Assembly (NCBI GenBank): GCA_963677655.1
Contig: OY782088.1
Direction: 5' to 3' (one strand)
DNA from: Saccharicrinis sp963677655
GTDB taxonomy: Bacteria; Bacteroidota; Bacteroidia; Bacteroidales; Marinilabiliaceae
DNA: 64,000 nt
This document shows positions 18,121 through 27,142 of the stretch, piece after piece. The first letter of the stretch is position 1. Each line of letters starts with the position of its first letter. Position numbers and translations under genes: made by a program. Under the pieces are notes generated by a model. The model did not search any database. It saw nothing but the letters and a program-made list of their open reading frames with translations, and was not told where the DNA came from.

Positions 18121-19650
18121 TTATTTCAATTGAATTAACACTACAGATTTTGATGGTAAAGCTATCTCTAACTTTCCATTTTTAGGCTTCTTAACTGTAA
18201 AATCCTTCAACATAACTTTAGGATCTTTTCCAAAATCATTATAGTCACCCATTTTATCACTAGTAATGATTTTACCAGAAACATTTGAATATTTACTTCC
18301 TCCTAAACTAATCGATAAATTTTCTGATTTGTTAGGATTCAAATTACACAATGTAATTGAAACAACTCCATCCTTAACTGAAGCTGATGCGCTGATAGCA
18401 GATATTTCCTCATCTCCAAATTTATATTCATCACAAACCAGATCAACAGGTATCATTGTTGCATCCTGATGAACCTTATACATATTAAAAACATGATATG
18501 TAGGAGTCAAAACCATTTCTTTACCTTCTGTTAAAATAATTGCTTGTAACACATTAACAACTTGAGCTATATTAGCCATTTTAACAGTTTCTGCATTATT
18601 ATTGAAAATGTTTAAGTTAATTCCGGCTACCAATGCATCACGTAAAGTATTTTGCTGATATAAAAATCCAGGATTTGTACCTTCCTCAACATCATACCAG
18701 GTACCCCATTCATCAACAATTAGCCCCACTTTGTTATCAGGATCATACTTACGCATAATTTCAGCATGATTGTCAATTAACTCCTGCATACGCATGGTTT
18801 TCTTTAATGTGATAAACCATTCCTTTTCATCAAAATTTGTAGCTGGTCCTTTCTTTTGCCAATTATAAGGTAACGTGTAATAATGTAATGATAAACCTTG
18901 CATCAAATGTTGCTTATTGCTTGTTTTCTTCATCACTTGCTCAGTCCAGTTGTAATCACTTTCACTAGCACCACATGCAATTTTATATTCTGCACCTCTT
19001 GCATACGATGCATAACGACGGAAAAGATCACCATAATATTCAGGAGTCAAATCTCCTCCACATCCCCAACTTTCATTTCCAATTCCCCAAAACTTAACAT
19101 TCCATGGATCTTCTCTACCATTCTCCTTTCTTAAATCAGTCATTGGACTAATATTTTCAGAAGTAATGTATTCAACCCATTCTGATGCTTCCTGAACTGT
19201 TCCAGACCCTACATTTAAACTAATGTAGGCTTCTGTACCTATTAATTCACAAAGGTCTAAAAATTCGTGAGTACCAAAACTATTATCTTCAGTTACACCA
19301 CCCCAAAATACGTTTACGATGGAAGGACGATTTTCACGAGGCCCGATACCATCTTTCCAGTGATAAGTATCAGCAAAACATCCTCCCGGCCAACGTAAAA
19401 CCGGAATCTGAATTTCTTTCAGTGCTTCAACTACATCTTTTCTATAGCCATTAATATTAGGAATACTAGATGTATCACCAACAAAAATACCACCATAAAT
19501 ACATCTTCCCAGGTGCTCTGCAAAATGCCCGTAAAGTTCTTTGTTTATTTTAGTTTTACTCTTGTCAGTATGTAAAAAAAGCGAATTGTCAACTTGTGCA
19601 TTCAGATTAATAAAACCTATCAGCATAAGTAGTAGTGTAAATTTTTTCAT
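18121..19650 (-). CDS. Alpha-L-arabinofuranosidase, GH51
   Basis: A 509-residue secreted GH51 enzyme. Residues 1-19 are a signal peptide (NLNAQ). The (beta/alpha)8 catalytic domain carries the acid/base Glu193 in WGIGNESWGCGG and the nucleophile Glu314 in LIVDEWGTWYD, with WPGGCFADTYHW earlier; a C-terminal beta-sandwich ends in KSVVLIQL. It releases terminal alpha-L-arabinofuranose from arabinan, arabinoxylan or arabinogalactan, here probably in the periplasm. It starts 67 bases after a second, longer GH51 and is probably cotranscribed with it. Confidence 0.94.
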   Translation of the reverse strand: MKKFTLLLMLIGFINLNAQVDNSLFLHTDKSKTKINKELYGHFAEHLGRCIYGGIFVGDTSSIPNINGYRKDVVEALKEIQIPVLRWPGGCFADTYHWKDGIGPRENRPSIVNVFWGGVTEDNSFGTHEFLDLCELIGTEAYISLNVGSGTVQEASEWVEYITSENISPMTDLRKENGREDPWNVKFWGIGNESWGCGGDLTPEYYGDLFRRYASYARGAEYKIACGASESDYNWTEQVMKKTSNKQHLMQGLSLHYYTLPYNWQKKGPATNFDEKEWFITLKKTMRMQELIDNHAEIMRKYDPDNKVGLIVDEWGTWYDVEEGTNPGFLYQQNTLRDALVAGINLNIFNNNAETVKMANIAQVVNVLQAIILTEGKEMVLTPTYHVFNMYKVHQDATMIPVDLVCDEYKFGDEEISAISASASVKDGVVSITLCNLNPNKSENLSISLGGSKYSNVSGKIITSDKMGDYNDFGKDPKVMLKDFTVKKPKNGKLEIALPSKSVVLIQLK

Positions 19651-19717
19651 TTCAATTATGATTTAGTTATTAATGAAACTGAATTCAATATTAATCGAAT
19701 TCAGTTATTAGACTTTT

Positions 19718-22309
19718 CTATTTTATATTTCCTTTGATTCTAATTAAAGAAAATGAATAAGCTGGTAATTTGTATTTTGTATCAGCCAATAAGGATATAC
19801 TAGACTGTATTGGTTTTGCATCTTTTGATGCAGGATCTCCTGTTAAAACATGAAGTTCTCCTTTTACTGTTTCTGAAATGTAATCTGAAAGATCAATTTT
19901 TGAATCCACCTCAACCGGCAACATATTTACCAATTTTATGATTATATCATTACTTTGAGCATCTTTAACAACAGAAACTGATACCCTTTTTGTAACATTT
20001 TCTCTGTTATTTGAAAGTTTAACTAAACTCGGTATATACTCATTACCTGAGTTCTGCCCGTATAGTTTTTGGATATAATAATCAACAGTAGGTTTAACTT
20101 CTGTATTATTAAAATATATCAAATCCGGATTCCACTGTGTGTGATGCTCTTTTGCCAATAATGGTGCAAATGATGTCATTAAAACAACATCGGCATTTCT
20201 TTCCACAGCATTTAAATAAAGAGCTTCCGACAATGCTGTTTCAACATTCATAGGACGATCAGGCAGATGAGAAGCATATTCACCTAAATACACCTTTGGT
20301 TTGCTACGGTCATATCTATCGTAATAGTCCTGATTATTGATAAACCAACCTGGAGGTTGATAGTAATGCTCATCAACAATTGGTACATCTAACTTAGTTG
20401 CCAGCTTCCAACCTTCTTCATAATCTGTTCCTCGATAAAAAGGACCTACAGTTCCAATCACAATAATCTCAGGATATTTTTCTTTAACAGCATTAAAGAT
20501 CATTGTAAAACGCTCTTCAAAAATATCTGTGATTAAATCTTCATTACCAATTCCTACATATTTCAGATTAAAAGGTTTTGGATGACCTGCTTCAGTCCTA
20601 AGCTTACCCCACTTAGTATTTTTATCGCCATTTGCCCATTCTATCAGATCCAGAACATCTTGCACATAATCATCCATATCACACATCGGAATTCCACCTT
20701 GCTGACCATGACCTCCCGTTTGAGAATTTTGACAAGGAACACCTGCTGCTACAACAGGAACAGGCTCTGCACCTAAATCTTCACAAAACTGGAAATATTC
20801 AAAATATCCTAAACCAACACTTTGATGATAATTCCAAATATTACGATTGGGTTTACGGGTTTCTAATGATCCAATTGTATGTTTCCAATTGTAAATATTA
20901 TCAATTCCATCACCATGAGAAACACAACCTCCAGGGAATCGAACAAATTTTGGATGAAGATCTGCAATGGTTTGAGCAAGATCAGCTCTTAAACCATTTT
21001 TACGTCCTTTAAATGTGATTTGAGGAAATAAAGAAACCATATCCACACCAACTTTACCTACTGCAGATGGTTGAATGCATAGTTTTGCATTTTCAACAGT
21101 ACGGTTTACGGTGATTGTTGCAGAATACTTCTTCCATTGGCTACCTACATTTTTGATTACACAGCTTCCTAATTCCTTACCTGCATCATCAATTACAAAA
21201 ACACTTAAATTTTCTTTTAATGCTCCCAATGTTTTAACGAAAACAGAGAAATCATATTTCTCACCTTCTTTAACATATATACCATCAAATCCTTCGTTAA
21301 CCAGCTTAGCTCCCACTTTATTTACATCCAGTAAAGCATAATGTTTTGTATTAACATGAACCGGATTTAAGGTATCAATAGTAAACGTAATTCCATCGCC
21401 AGAAACGGACCATGCTTTATCATGAGTCCATGTTTTATCTCGTCCTTTCGTATCACTGATATTATATTCAAAGCCTCTGTTTTGAACTAACTCAGCATAT
21501 AAACCACCATCAGCGGCATAATTAATATCTTCAAAGAAAATACCGATCAATTTATCACTAATGGCTTTTGATTGGTCAGGATGTAACGTAATCTCTGCTT
21601 CAACTGGTTTTAAATCCTTAAACCGAACTGGATCCTGAGAAGTTGTTTCACCTCTTTGCTGATTATGGTATTCCATCCATTGCTCGTATTTAATCAGCTT
21701 GTCAATATTTTCCCAGGAAAGCTGATGAATCATTCCTTTTTGTTTTTCTCCATCAATGACAACTTCCTTACGTAAATCTTTTCGATCACCTTCTTTTCCT
21801 TCCTCGGTACCTGAGAAATTCTTAAAATCTACAGTTGATGTTTTATAAATCTTATCATTAGTGTACCAGGTAATTATATACTTATTTTGGACTGCATCAT
21901 AATGAGCTTCAATATCTTTAATCGTATTAGCATTATCTGTAACCTGAGGATATATCTGACTGGTCCAGTTTATCATATCCTTGGTATCCGCGTGAGCAAA
22001 CTGACCAACCATATTATTTAAAGCCCATATGCAATGCCAGGTATTATTTTTATCCATAAACATATATGGATCAAACATTTTCTTCTGTGAACCCCATGCA
22101 CCAAAATCAGAAAATAAAAACTGAAATTCAGGTCCTATAGAATGCCAATCTTTTCGATTAAGACTCCATGCGTAATGCAATCCATTACTATGATTATTTT
22201 TTGATGTTGCATAAATAAATACATAAGCAGAATCAGGTTCATTGGCCAAAATATTATTACTGAAAGCAACACTAAGGAGAAGAATAAATGAATATATCAA
22301 TTTTCTCAT
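19718..22309 (-). CDS. GH51 alpha-L-arabinofuranosidase with N-terminal GH43-like propeller segment
   Basis: An 863-residue protein: signal peptide 1-22; residues ~25-165 resemble part of a five-bladed GH43-type propeller (SAYVFIYATSK, GLHYAWSLNRKDW, MFDPYMFMDKNNTW); residues ~240-430 a beta-sandwich/CBM-like part (GIFFEDINYAADGGLY); then the GH51 barrel with FVRFPGGCVSHG, acid/base Glu590 (YVGIGNEDL) and nucleophile Glu677 (VYLGEYASH). The N-terminal segment covers about half a GH43 domain, so it is more likely a binding module or relic than a second active site. The upstream DUF2264 terminator and a promoter-like site suggest the two GH51 genes form their own transcript. Confidence 0.92.
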   Translation of the reverse strand: MRKLIYSFILLLSVAFSNNILANEPDSAYVFIYATSKNNHSNGLHYAWSLNRKDWHSIGPEFQFLFSDFGAWGSQKKMFDPYMFMDKNNTWHCIWALNNMVGQFAHADTKDMINWTSQIYPQVTDNANTIKDIEAHYDAVQNKYIITWYTNDKIYKTSTVDFKNFSGTEEGKEGDRKDLRKEVVIDGEKQKGMIHQLSWENIDKLIKYEQWMEYHNQQRGETTSQDPVRFKDLKPVEAEITLHPDQSKAISDKLIGIFFEDINYAADGGLYAELVQNRGFEYNISDTKGRDKTWTHDKAWSVSGDGITFTIDTLNPVHVNTKHYALLDVNKVGAKLVNEGFDGIYVKEGEKYDFSVFVKTLGALKENLSVFVIDDAGKELGSCVIKNVGSQWKKYSATITVNRTVENAKLCIQPSAVGKVGVDMVSLFPQITFKGRKNGLRADLAQTIADLHPKFVRFPGGCVSHGDGIDNIYNWKHTIGSLETRKPNRNIWNYHQSVGLGYFEYFQFCEDLGAEPVPVVAAGVPCQNSQTGGHGQQGGIPMCDMDDYVQDVLDLIEWANGDKNTKWGKLRTEAGHPKPFNLKYVGIGNEDLITDIFEERFTMIFNAVKEKYPEIIVIGTVGPFYRGTDYEEGWKLATKLDVPIVDEHYYQPPGWFINNQDYYDRYDRSKPKVYLGEYASHLPDRPMNVETALSEALYLNAVERNADVVLMTSFAPLLAKEHHTQWNPDLIYFNNTEVKPTVDYYIQKLYGQNSGNEYIPSLVKLSNNRENVTKRVSVSVVKDAQSNDIIIKLVNMLPVEVDSKIDLSDYISETVKGELHVLTGDPASKDAKPIQSSISLLADTKYKLPAYSFSLIRIKGNIK

Positions 22310-22345
22310 GAGTAGATTTTTAAGGATTTATATAAACAAACATGT

Positions 22346-22380
22346 CAAAAATACAAAATTCAACATTTTTTAACACACAA
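22346..22380 (-). promoter_or_regulatory. Candidate promoter for the two GH51 genes
   Basis: On the minus strand TATTTTTG (complement of 22346-22353) matches TAnnTTTG. A TTTTG lies about 24 bases further upstream, slightly far from the usual spacing. It falls between the DUF2264 terminator and the GH51 start. Confidence 0.4.
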
Positions 22381-22407
22381 AATAGTACTTTTTACTATCA
22401 TTATTTC

Positions 22408-22444
22408 AAAAAATATGATACTGCTTTATTTGAAACAGTATCAT
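22408..22444 (-). terminator. Terminator after the DUF2264 gene
   Basis: ATGATACTG (22415-22423) pairs with CAGTATCAT (22436-22444). On the minus strand the stem is followed by a T-rich run (complement of 22408-22414). It is 24 bases past the DUF2264 stop. Confidence 0.75.
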
Positions 22445-22468
22445 ACTTTATCTTTTCACTAAATCAAA

Positions 22469-24508
22469 TTAAAAATTAACCTCTTTTACATCTCCATTCT
22501 TTAATATCACCTGTACTTTTTGATTATGTTTAGTAATATTTATTTCCTTAATTTGTCCTAATTCCTCAGTACTCAATGACTCTCCTGATTTCTTCCAGAG
22601 CATAAGCGTGATATATACTTTTGATTTTAAATCTTTACTATATATATCCTGAACTTCAATAACAGTACTCTTACTGCTTTCTGGATGTAGGCCTTCTGTA
22701 AATAGTACTTCTGTCTTTGTCCATCCTGAAACCGGAACCATAGCCAATTGATATTTACCATTATCAATAATAGTAGCTTCATAGTCGCCTACTTGTTGTT
22801 TACTCGTTTGAATAGCCTGTTCTAATTCCGGTAACGCATAATGACCAAGTCTCATTTCAACATCTTCAGAACTGATATTTCTATCTACTCTTAATATCCC
22901 ATTTGCTAAAGGAATATCAATTAAATTCATTTTTATGTTTTCATTGGTTTCTAAAACAGCATCACGATAATAGGCTCCGTCTTCAAACATTTTAAAATCA
23001 TATAAACGGAATACTTCCCATTTATCTTCTTTGTTTTTAAATGCATAGTTCATGGATACTTCACCATTAGCACCATCAGCCTGCCAAGGGAAAATACTGC
23101 TGTAAGATAGTTTATTGTAGTTTTCTGTAGAGCGGAATTTCTGCCAGTCATCTTTTACTTTCTCATGGCACCATGCTCTGATTTCTGAACCTCCGATAGC
23201 AGGATAATCCGTAATTAATACATTTGATCCTTCTGCAAATTTGTTGTACACTTTGTCTGTTTCGAACTCAGCCCATGGTCCATCGTTTTCAACGGCAGTC
23301 CAAAAAGGATCATCCTTAGGAACCAACAAACCTAAGAATGCTTTTCCCATCCAATACACACTTCCTCTACAGCTATATATTTGTACAGCAGGTTCAAAGG
23401 CACCATAAAAGCCTAATGTAGGAACACTGTCTTTTAAAAACTCGGGATGTTGTAAAAACTGCAAAATGGTGCTTGAAGATATTTTACGTAACCAACCTAG
23501 ATTCACATCATCACCACCGTATTTACCCATAAAAGGGAATGGAGATACAGATCCAAAACGATACGAAATACTGCGACCATACATTAACATCTTACCATCC
23601 TTTGAAAACATATTTGGATAGTTGTAATTCAAATCCTGAAAGTTGTGGATAAGCTTTTCTGCAATCTCTGGGTAATTTTTCAAGCCAAAAACATCCGACC
23701 AAAGTACACTGTATAATTGAAACGCCCACATGCTGTAATAATCATAAGCCGGACTATCGTTATACCAACCATATCCGAGATATTGATCAACACTTTTATT
23801 CAGGTATTCTACCAATAGATCCTCATTAACTTTATATCCCTGATCTTTAAAAAAACTCAACACAAAAATATTGAAGAATCGCCAGTTTGAAGGCACCGTT
23901 GGTCCATCTCCGTAGCTTAACATGGTGGCTGCAAGTGCATCTTTTTGCTCTTGTGTTAATGGTTCCCAAATCACTTCAGGAGCTACAAATAATGAGATAG
24001 CCAATGCTCCGAATTCAACCAAATTTTGACTTGGCCCGCCATTCTCAGAACGAGGTACAATAAACGAAGGACTGTCTGGATTTACAAGATTAAGAATTTG
24101 ATGACGATAATACTCTGCCACTGCAATTCCGTTCATTTTCAAATCGGGATTTTCCTTTAATAAAGGAGCAGCCACAAATAATGTACGACATAAACCTTCC
24201 AGTTTTTCCGTAGGAACTTGCTTTTCTTCACGTGGGTATGTTTTTCCTGATTGTTTAGGAAATTTCATCGGATCATCCAGTGTATGGATATATGAAAAGG
24301 CGCCTTGCAATAAATACTCAGCGGCATTAATCCAATGCTGACGAGTCATTCCTGTTGAAGGACTCAATTGGTAATCTGGATTTACTACTTCAAAAACATT
24401 ATCCTGTTTAACTTCTTGTTCTCCTGTTTTTGTTTTTGGGCCATTACATGACTGTAATACTAAAAATAGCAACGTAAGTAATACAAAAGTTATATTTGAA
24501 ATCTTCAT
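22469..24508 (-). CDS. DUF2264 family lipoprotein (putative uronic-acid-active glycosidase)
   Basis: A 679-residue lipoprotein (lipobox LQSC, Cys21). Residues ~50-420 match the helical, probably (alpha/alpha)6-barrel, DUF2264 domain (RQHWINAAEYLLQGAFSY; LVEFGALAISLFVAPEVIW; YSMWAFQLYSVLW; MFSKDGKMLMYGRSISYRFG). Residues ~420-679 are a beta-rich C-terminal part. I recall that some DUF2264 proteins have been assigned to a CAZy beta-glucuronidase family (GH154), but I cannot confirm membership here. Its neighbours, the BNR_4 proteins and GH105, fit a uronic-acid-containing side chain. Location: periplasm or cell surface. The family call is firm and the reaction is inferred. Confidence 0.8.
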   Translation of the reverse strand: MKISNITFVLLTLLFLVLQSCNGPKTKTGEQEVKQDNVFEVVNPDYQLSPSTGMTRQHWINAAEYLLQGAFSYIHTLDDPMKFPKQSGKTYPREEKQVPTEKLEGLCRTLFVAAPLLKENPDLKMNGIAVAEYYRHQILNLVNPDSPSFIVPRSENGGPSQNLVEFGALAISLFVAPEVIWEPLTQEQKDALAATMLSYGDGPTVPSNWRFFNIFVLSFFKDQGYKVNEDLLVEYLNKSVDQYLGYGWYNDSPAYDYYSMWAFQLYSVLWSDVFGLKNYPEIAEKLIHNFQDLNYNYPNMFSKDGKMLMYGRSISYRFGSVSPFPFMGKYGGDDVNLGWLRKISSSTILQFLQHPEFLKDSVPTLGFYGAFEPAVQIYSCRGSVYWMGKAFLGLLVPKDDPFWTAVENDGPWAEFETDKVYNKFAEGSNVLITDYPAIGGSEIRAWCHEKVKDDWQKFRSTENYNKLSYSSIFPWQADGANGEVSMNYAFKNKEDKWEVFRLYDFKMFEDGAYYRDAVLETNENIKMNLIDIPLANGILRVDRNISSEDVEMRLGHYALPELEQAIQTSKQQVGDYEATIIDNGKYQLAMVPVSGWTKTEVLFTEGLHPESSKSTVIEVQDIYSKDLKSKVYITLMLWKKSGESLSTEELGQIKEINITKHNQKVQVILKNGDVKEVNF

Positions 24509-24542
24509 AATGATAGATATTTATTTGAATTATTATTAATAC

Positions 24543-24783
24543 GAATCAAGTGTTGGATTTATCCTAATCAAAAGTCTGAAAGCCTTAAATATCACAACAA
24601 GGGGCGTCGCCCCTTGTATTAGTAGATATGTAACTATCAGGCTGTAAGTCTGAAACATTAACCATAAGTTTCAGACTTACAGCCTGAATGGACATTTCGC
24701 TCAAGACCTTGGGGTGATACCCCAAGTTATGATGTATAAGGCTTTCAGCCTTTTGAACCATTACTTATAACCCTTGATTGACA
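24543..24783 (-). repeat. Composite palindromic intergenic repeat, copy A (241 bp)
   Basis: It contains six palindromic blocks in order: a degenerate aagtctgaaagcctt, caaggggcgtcgccccttg, tcaggctgtaagtctga, tcagacttacagcctga, cttggggtgataccccaag and aaggctttcagcctt. The first half is nearly the reverse complement of the second, so the whole can fold as one long stem or as several small hairpins. Its flanks (gaatcaagtgttggattta and cccttgattgaca) reappear inverted around copy C at 52528-52768. The minus strand is assigned relative to copy C. Confidence 0.9.
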
Positions 24784-24793
24784 TTATTTTTAA

Positions 24794-24883
24794 AAAACAC
24801 AGAGGTAAATCCTTACGGATTTCTTATTTGAATGTAAATATTATAATATTAATTAAACTCTGTGCCTCAGCGTCTTTGTGTTT
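24794..24883. repeat. ACACAGAG/CTTTGTGT inverted-repeat relic 1
   Basis: The left end aaaacacagag and the right end (actctgtgcc then gtctttgtgttt) are imperfect reverse complements enclosing an AT-rich core. Similar ends occur at 29346-29444 and 57403-57578. Confidence 0.55.
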
Positions 24884-24905
24884 ATTCATTCAACATATAT
24901 TGATA

Positions 24906-26765
24906 CTAGTTACTAAAAACGTTTAGTGAATTGACATTTTGCACAATCTCTTCAACTCTAAGATCATTGATTTCCAAATTATTTATAGAAATTACCTGAT
25001 CAATTGCACCATTGATATAAGTGATTAATTGGTTATCCGAATAACTTATTGTAAGGCTTAAACTCTTGTAAGGAGTAACATCCCACCAAATACCACCTGT
25101 TGATCTTGGCTTATATTTCCAGATATCGGAGTTCCCAAGCATATTAGTACTTGAATAAATGCTTTGATCATTTAATCTCACATATGGCTTCTTTGTAGTT
25201 TTATCAATACCATAAGAGAAACTTTGAGTGCTAAGTATATCTCCAAAGAAATTTGTCGTATCTAAAGTAACCTCAAACTGAATTGTAAATTCCTTTAATG
25301 TATCAAATGAAAAATGTCTTTTAACTTCGTCTTTTTGTACATCGTCATAATGTAATGCTGTTATACTTCCTGTAGTGATTTCGCTTTTCACATTAAAATC
25401 AGAACGAATACTGGTACAAAATCCAAGCGGACGTTCAATACTGACTATCCAATCGTAATAATTACCGTACATCCAGCTTAATTTAAGAGTTGATTCTCCT
25501 CTTTTTGAAATAATATAAGGTCGAACATTATTTAACTCCGAATCTTTTGTGATTGTATCTGTTAAACTTACTTCTCCATTTTCATTCAATACATATTTTA
25601 CTAACTCGTAAACCTTACCGTGTTTACCGCTTACAGGCACCGAGCAATATACTTCATTGGTATTTTGATCATCGATAGCCATTCCTCCGCTGTAACATTT
25701 TTCAATGTTGGGTGATTGATGAAAATGTCCGCCAGCATTCGACAAAAAAGTCTTTTGCCAGCTTTCTCCATTCCATTTTGCATAGTAATAATCATGCGAA
25801 GATTTATCTTCATTGATTGTAACCATAGCAATAACCGGATTTTCATCTTTATCAAGTGTTACCTGCCACAACCAATCTCTTAACTCATTGGCGTCAACTA
25901 CTGCATTGGGGAATGCTTGCTGATATTCGGAAGTTGCTGCAACATGATACAAATCCTCTCCTATTTTTGATAATACTTTGCCGTTGATATCTTTTAGCTC
26001 TAAAGTATTCACATCAATATAATTATAGTACAAATAGTTTGGCATTGTAGGATCAGGATGCCCGGTTGTATAGGCCATCACAATTTTATCTTTTCCGCTT
26101 GATGCATATTTAGCGTATGGACGAGAAGCCGTTGACTGAACCATTTGATAGGGTCCCCATACACATTCTGTTTTATCGTCGGTTGAAGGAATGGTAAACT
26201 TTGCTATGGTTGGATGCCAGCTGATGCCTCGCCAACAAATATAAAAATGCGTTGGATCATCGGATAAAATAAACGGCGATGGATAAGTTGTATTGTTCTC
26301 TGTAGGAATTTTAATCTCCTCACCCAATGATGTTATATCACCGGCTTTTGTGGATATACGATAATAAAAACAAGGTTCATCAGTATGTCGTGAGTAGAAT
26401 ATCATGACCCTGTCATCAGGTAAAACTAAAAATGTTGGATTGTTATGATCATCAGGTTGAAAATAGGATCTGATTAAAACTTCTTTCGATTCACCTGTAA
26501 CAAAATCATGTTGTGTTGCTTTAATATTTCCGTGAATATCAATATATCCTATGTACGATTTATTGATACTTCCATCCTGGTTTTGATGATGAATAGCCCT
26601 TGAATCGGCAAACCAACACCAAGCTCCCTGACTGGTAACTTCGTAAGGAGTTACTACAGTTTTTTGAGTTTGTTGTTGATGTGTACAATTCGTTAAAGTT
26701 GCGGCTAGTATAAGTAAACAACTTATGAATTGTAGGTGATGAATACTTTTTGATTGACTCCTCAC
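24906..26765 (-). CDS. BNR_4 repeat beta-propeller lipoprotein (putative rhamnosyl-glucuronate lyase/hydrolase)
   Basis: A 619-residue lipoprotein beginning at a GTG (26765); no ATG lies before the lipobox LTNC (Cys27). Residues ~45-440 are a propeller with GAWCWFADSRAIHH, FYSRHTDEPCFYYR, ICWRGISWHPTIAKF and HVAATSEYQQAFP, as in BNR-4 proteins of Bacteroidota. Residues ~470-619 look like a laminin-G/concanavalin-type sandwich (FTIQFEVTLDTTNFFG, YINGAIDQVISI). Related propellers (CAZy families such as PL27, PL42 and GH145, from memory) act on L-Rha-alpha-1,4-GlcA caps of arabinogalactan. The nearby GH105 and DUF2264 genes support that role, but substrate and mechanism are inference. Confidence 0.72.
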   Translation of the reverse strand: MRSQSKSIHHLQFISCLLILAATLTNCTHQQQTQKTVVTPYEVTSQGAWCWFADSRAIHHQNQDGSINKSYIGYIDIHGNIKATQHDFVTGESKEVLIRSYFQPDDHNNPTFLVLPDDRVMIFYSRHTDEPCFYYRISTKAGDITSLGEEIKIPTENNTTYPSPFILSDDPTHFYICWRGISWHPTIAKFTIPSTDDKTECVWGPYQMVQSTASRPYAKYASSGKDKIVMAYTTGHPDPTMPNYLYYNYIDVNTLELKDINGKVLSKIGEDLYHVAATSEYQQAFPNAVVDANELRDWLWQVTLDKDENPVIAMVTINEDKSSHDYYYAKWNGESWQKTFLSNAGGHFHQSPNIEKCYSGGMAIDDQNTNEVYCSVPVSGKHGKVYELVKYVLNENGEVSLTDTITKDSELNNVRPYIISKRGESTLKLSWMYGNYYDWIVSIERPLGFCTSIRSDFNVKSEITTGSITALHYDDVQKDEVKRHFSFDTLKEFTIQFEVTLDTTNFFGDILSTQSFSYGIDKTTKKPYVRLNDQSIYSSTNMLGNSDIWKYKPRSTGGIWWDVTPYKSLSLTISYSDNQLITYINGAIDQVISINNLEINDLRVEEIVQNVNSLNVFSN

Positions 26766-27142
26766 TTTTATTTGGTTTTTTAAATTAATCGAATGTTAAA
26801 TATCATTGCTACCGCGCGTATCCTCACGCGTGGGGATTCTCTCAACCACACGTGGGGACACGTGCGGCAGCTGCAGCACAAGTTGCAAACTTGCGCCAGA
26901 TCTTCTAGTGATTCAAGTTTGTAACCTGGACCATTGCTATGGGTATAAAACTACCTCCCCTCTCCTGCGTCGAGGTACTCCTCCTTTGAAAGGAGGAGAG
27001 CTGATTTACAGCTTACAAATTTTATTTAATGATAAACCATTGCTACCGTTTGTGTTCTCTCGCGTGGAGATTCTCTTAACCACACGTGGGGACACGTGCG
27101 GCAGCTGTGTTCCTTTCTCCTTGTTCCTTGTTCCTTTCTACC
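26766..27142. other. Spacer with GC-rich direct repeats and a palindrome
   Basis: This 377-base gap has no credible gene. It holds two 70-bp direct repeats (26804-26873 and 27038-27107) and a perfect inverted repeat, ctcctccttt (26978-26987) with aaaggaggag (26989-26998). Local GC is far above the surroundings. Confidence 0.8.
26804..27107. repeat. Pair of 70-bp direct repeats with CACGTG motifs
   Basis: Copies at 26804-26873 and 27038-27107 both begin cattgctaccg and end gcggcagctg. The last 30 bases (26844-26873 and 27078-27107) are identical and contain CACGTGgggaCACGTG. The spacing is 234 bases. Confidence 0.9.

Larger units (their letters stand above)
24509..24905. other. Spacer carrying composite palindrome copy A and an inverted-repeat relic
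   Basis: This 397-base gap has no plausible gene. It holds the 241-bp composite palindrome (24543-24783), followed by an acacagag...ctctgtg inverted-repeat relic (24794-24883). No clear promoter for the DUF2264 gene was found. Confidence 0.85.

Noticed and set aside
20632..21012. 126-codon plus-strand ORF opposite the long GH51 gene
   Set aside because: Antisense shadow of the conserved GH51 catalytic region; His-rich composition reflects the opposite strand.
24543..24783. Composite palindrome A as an insertion sequence
   Set aside because: Too short for a transposase and none is present in the window; kept as a non-autonomous structured repeat.
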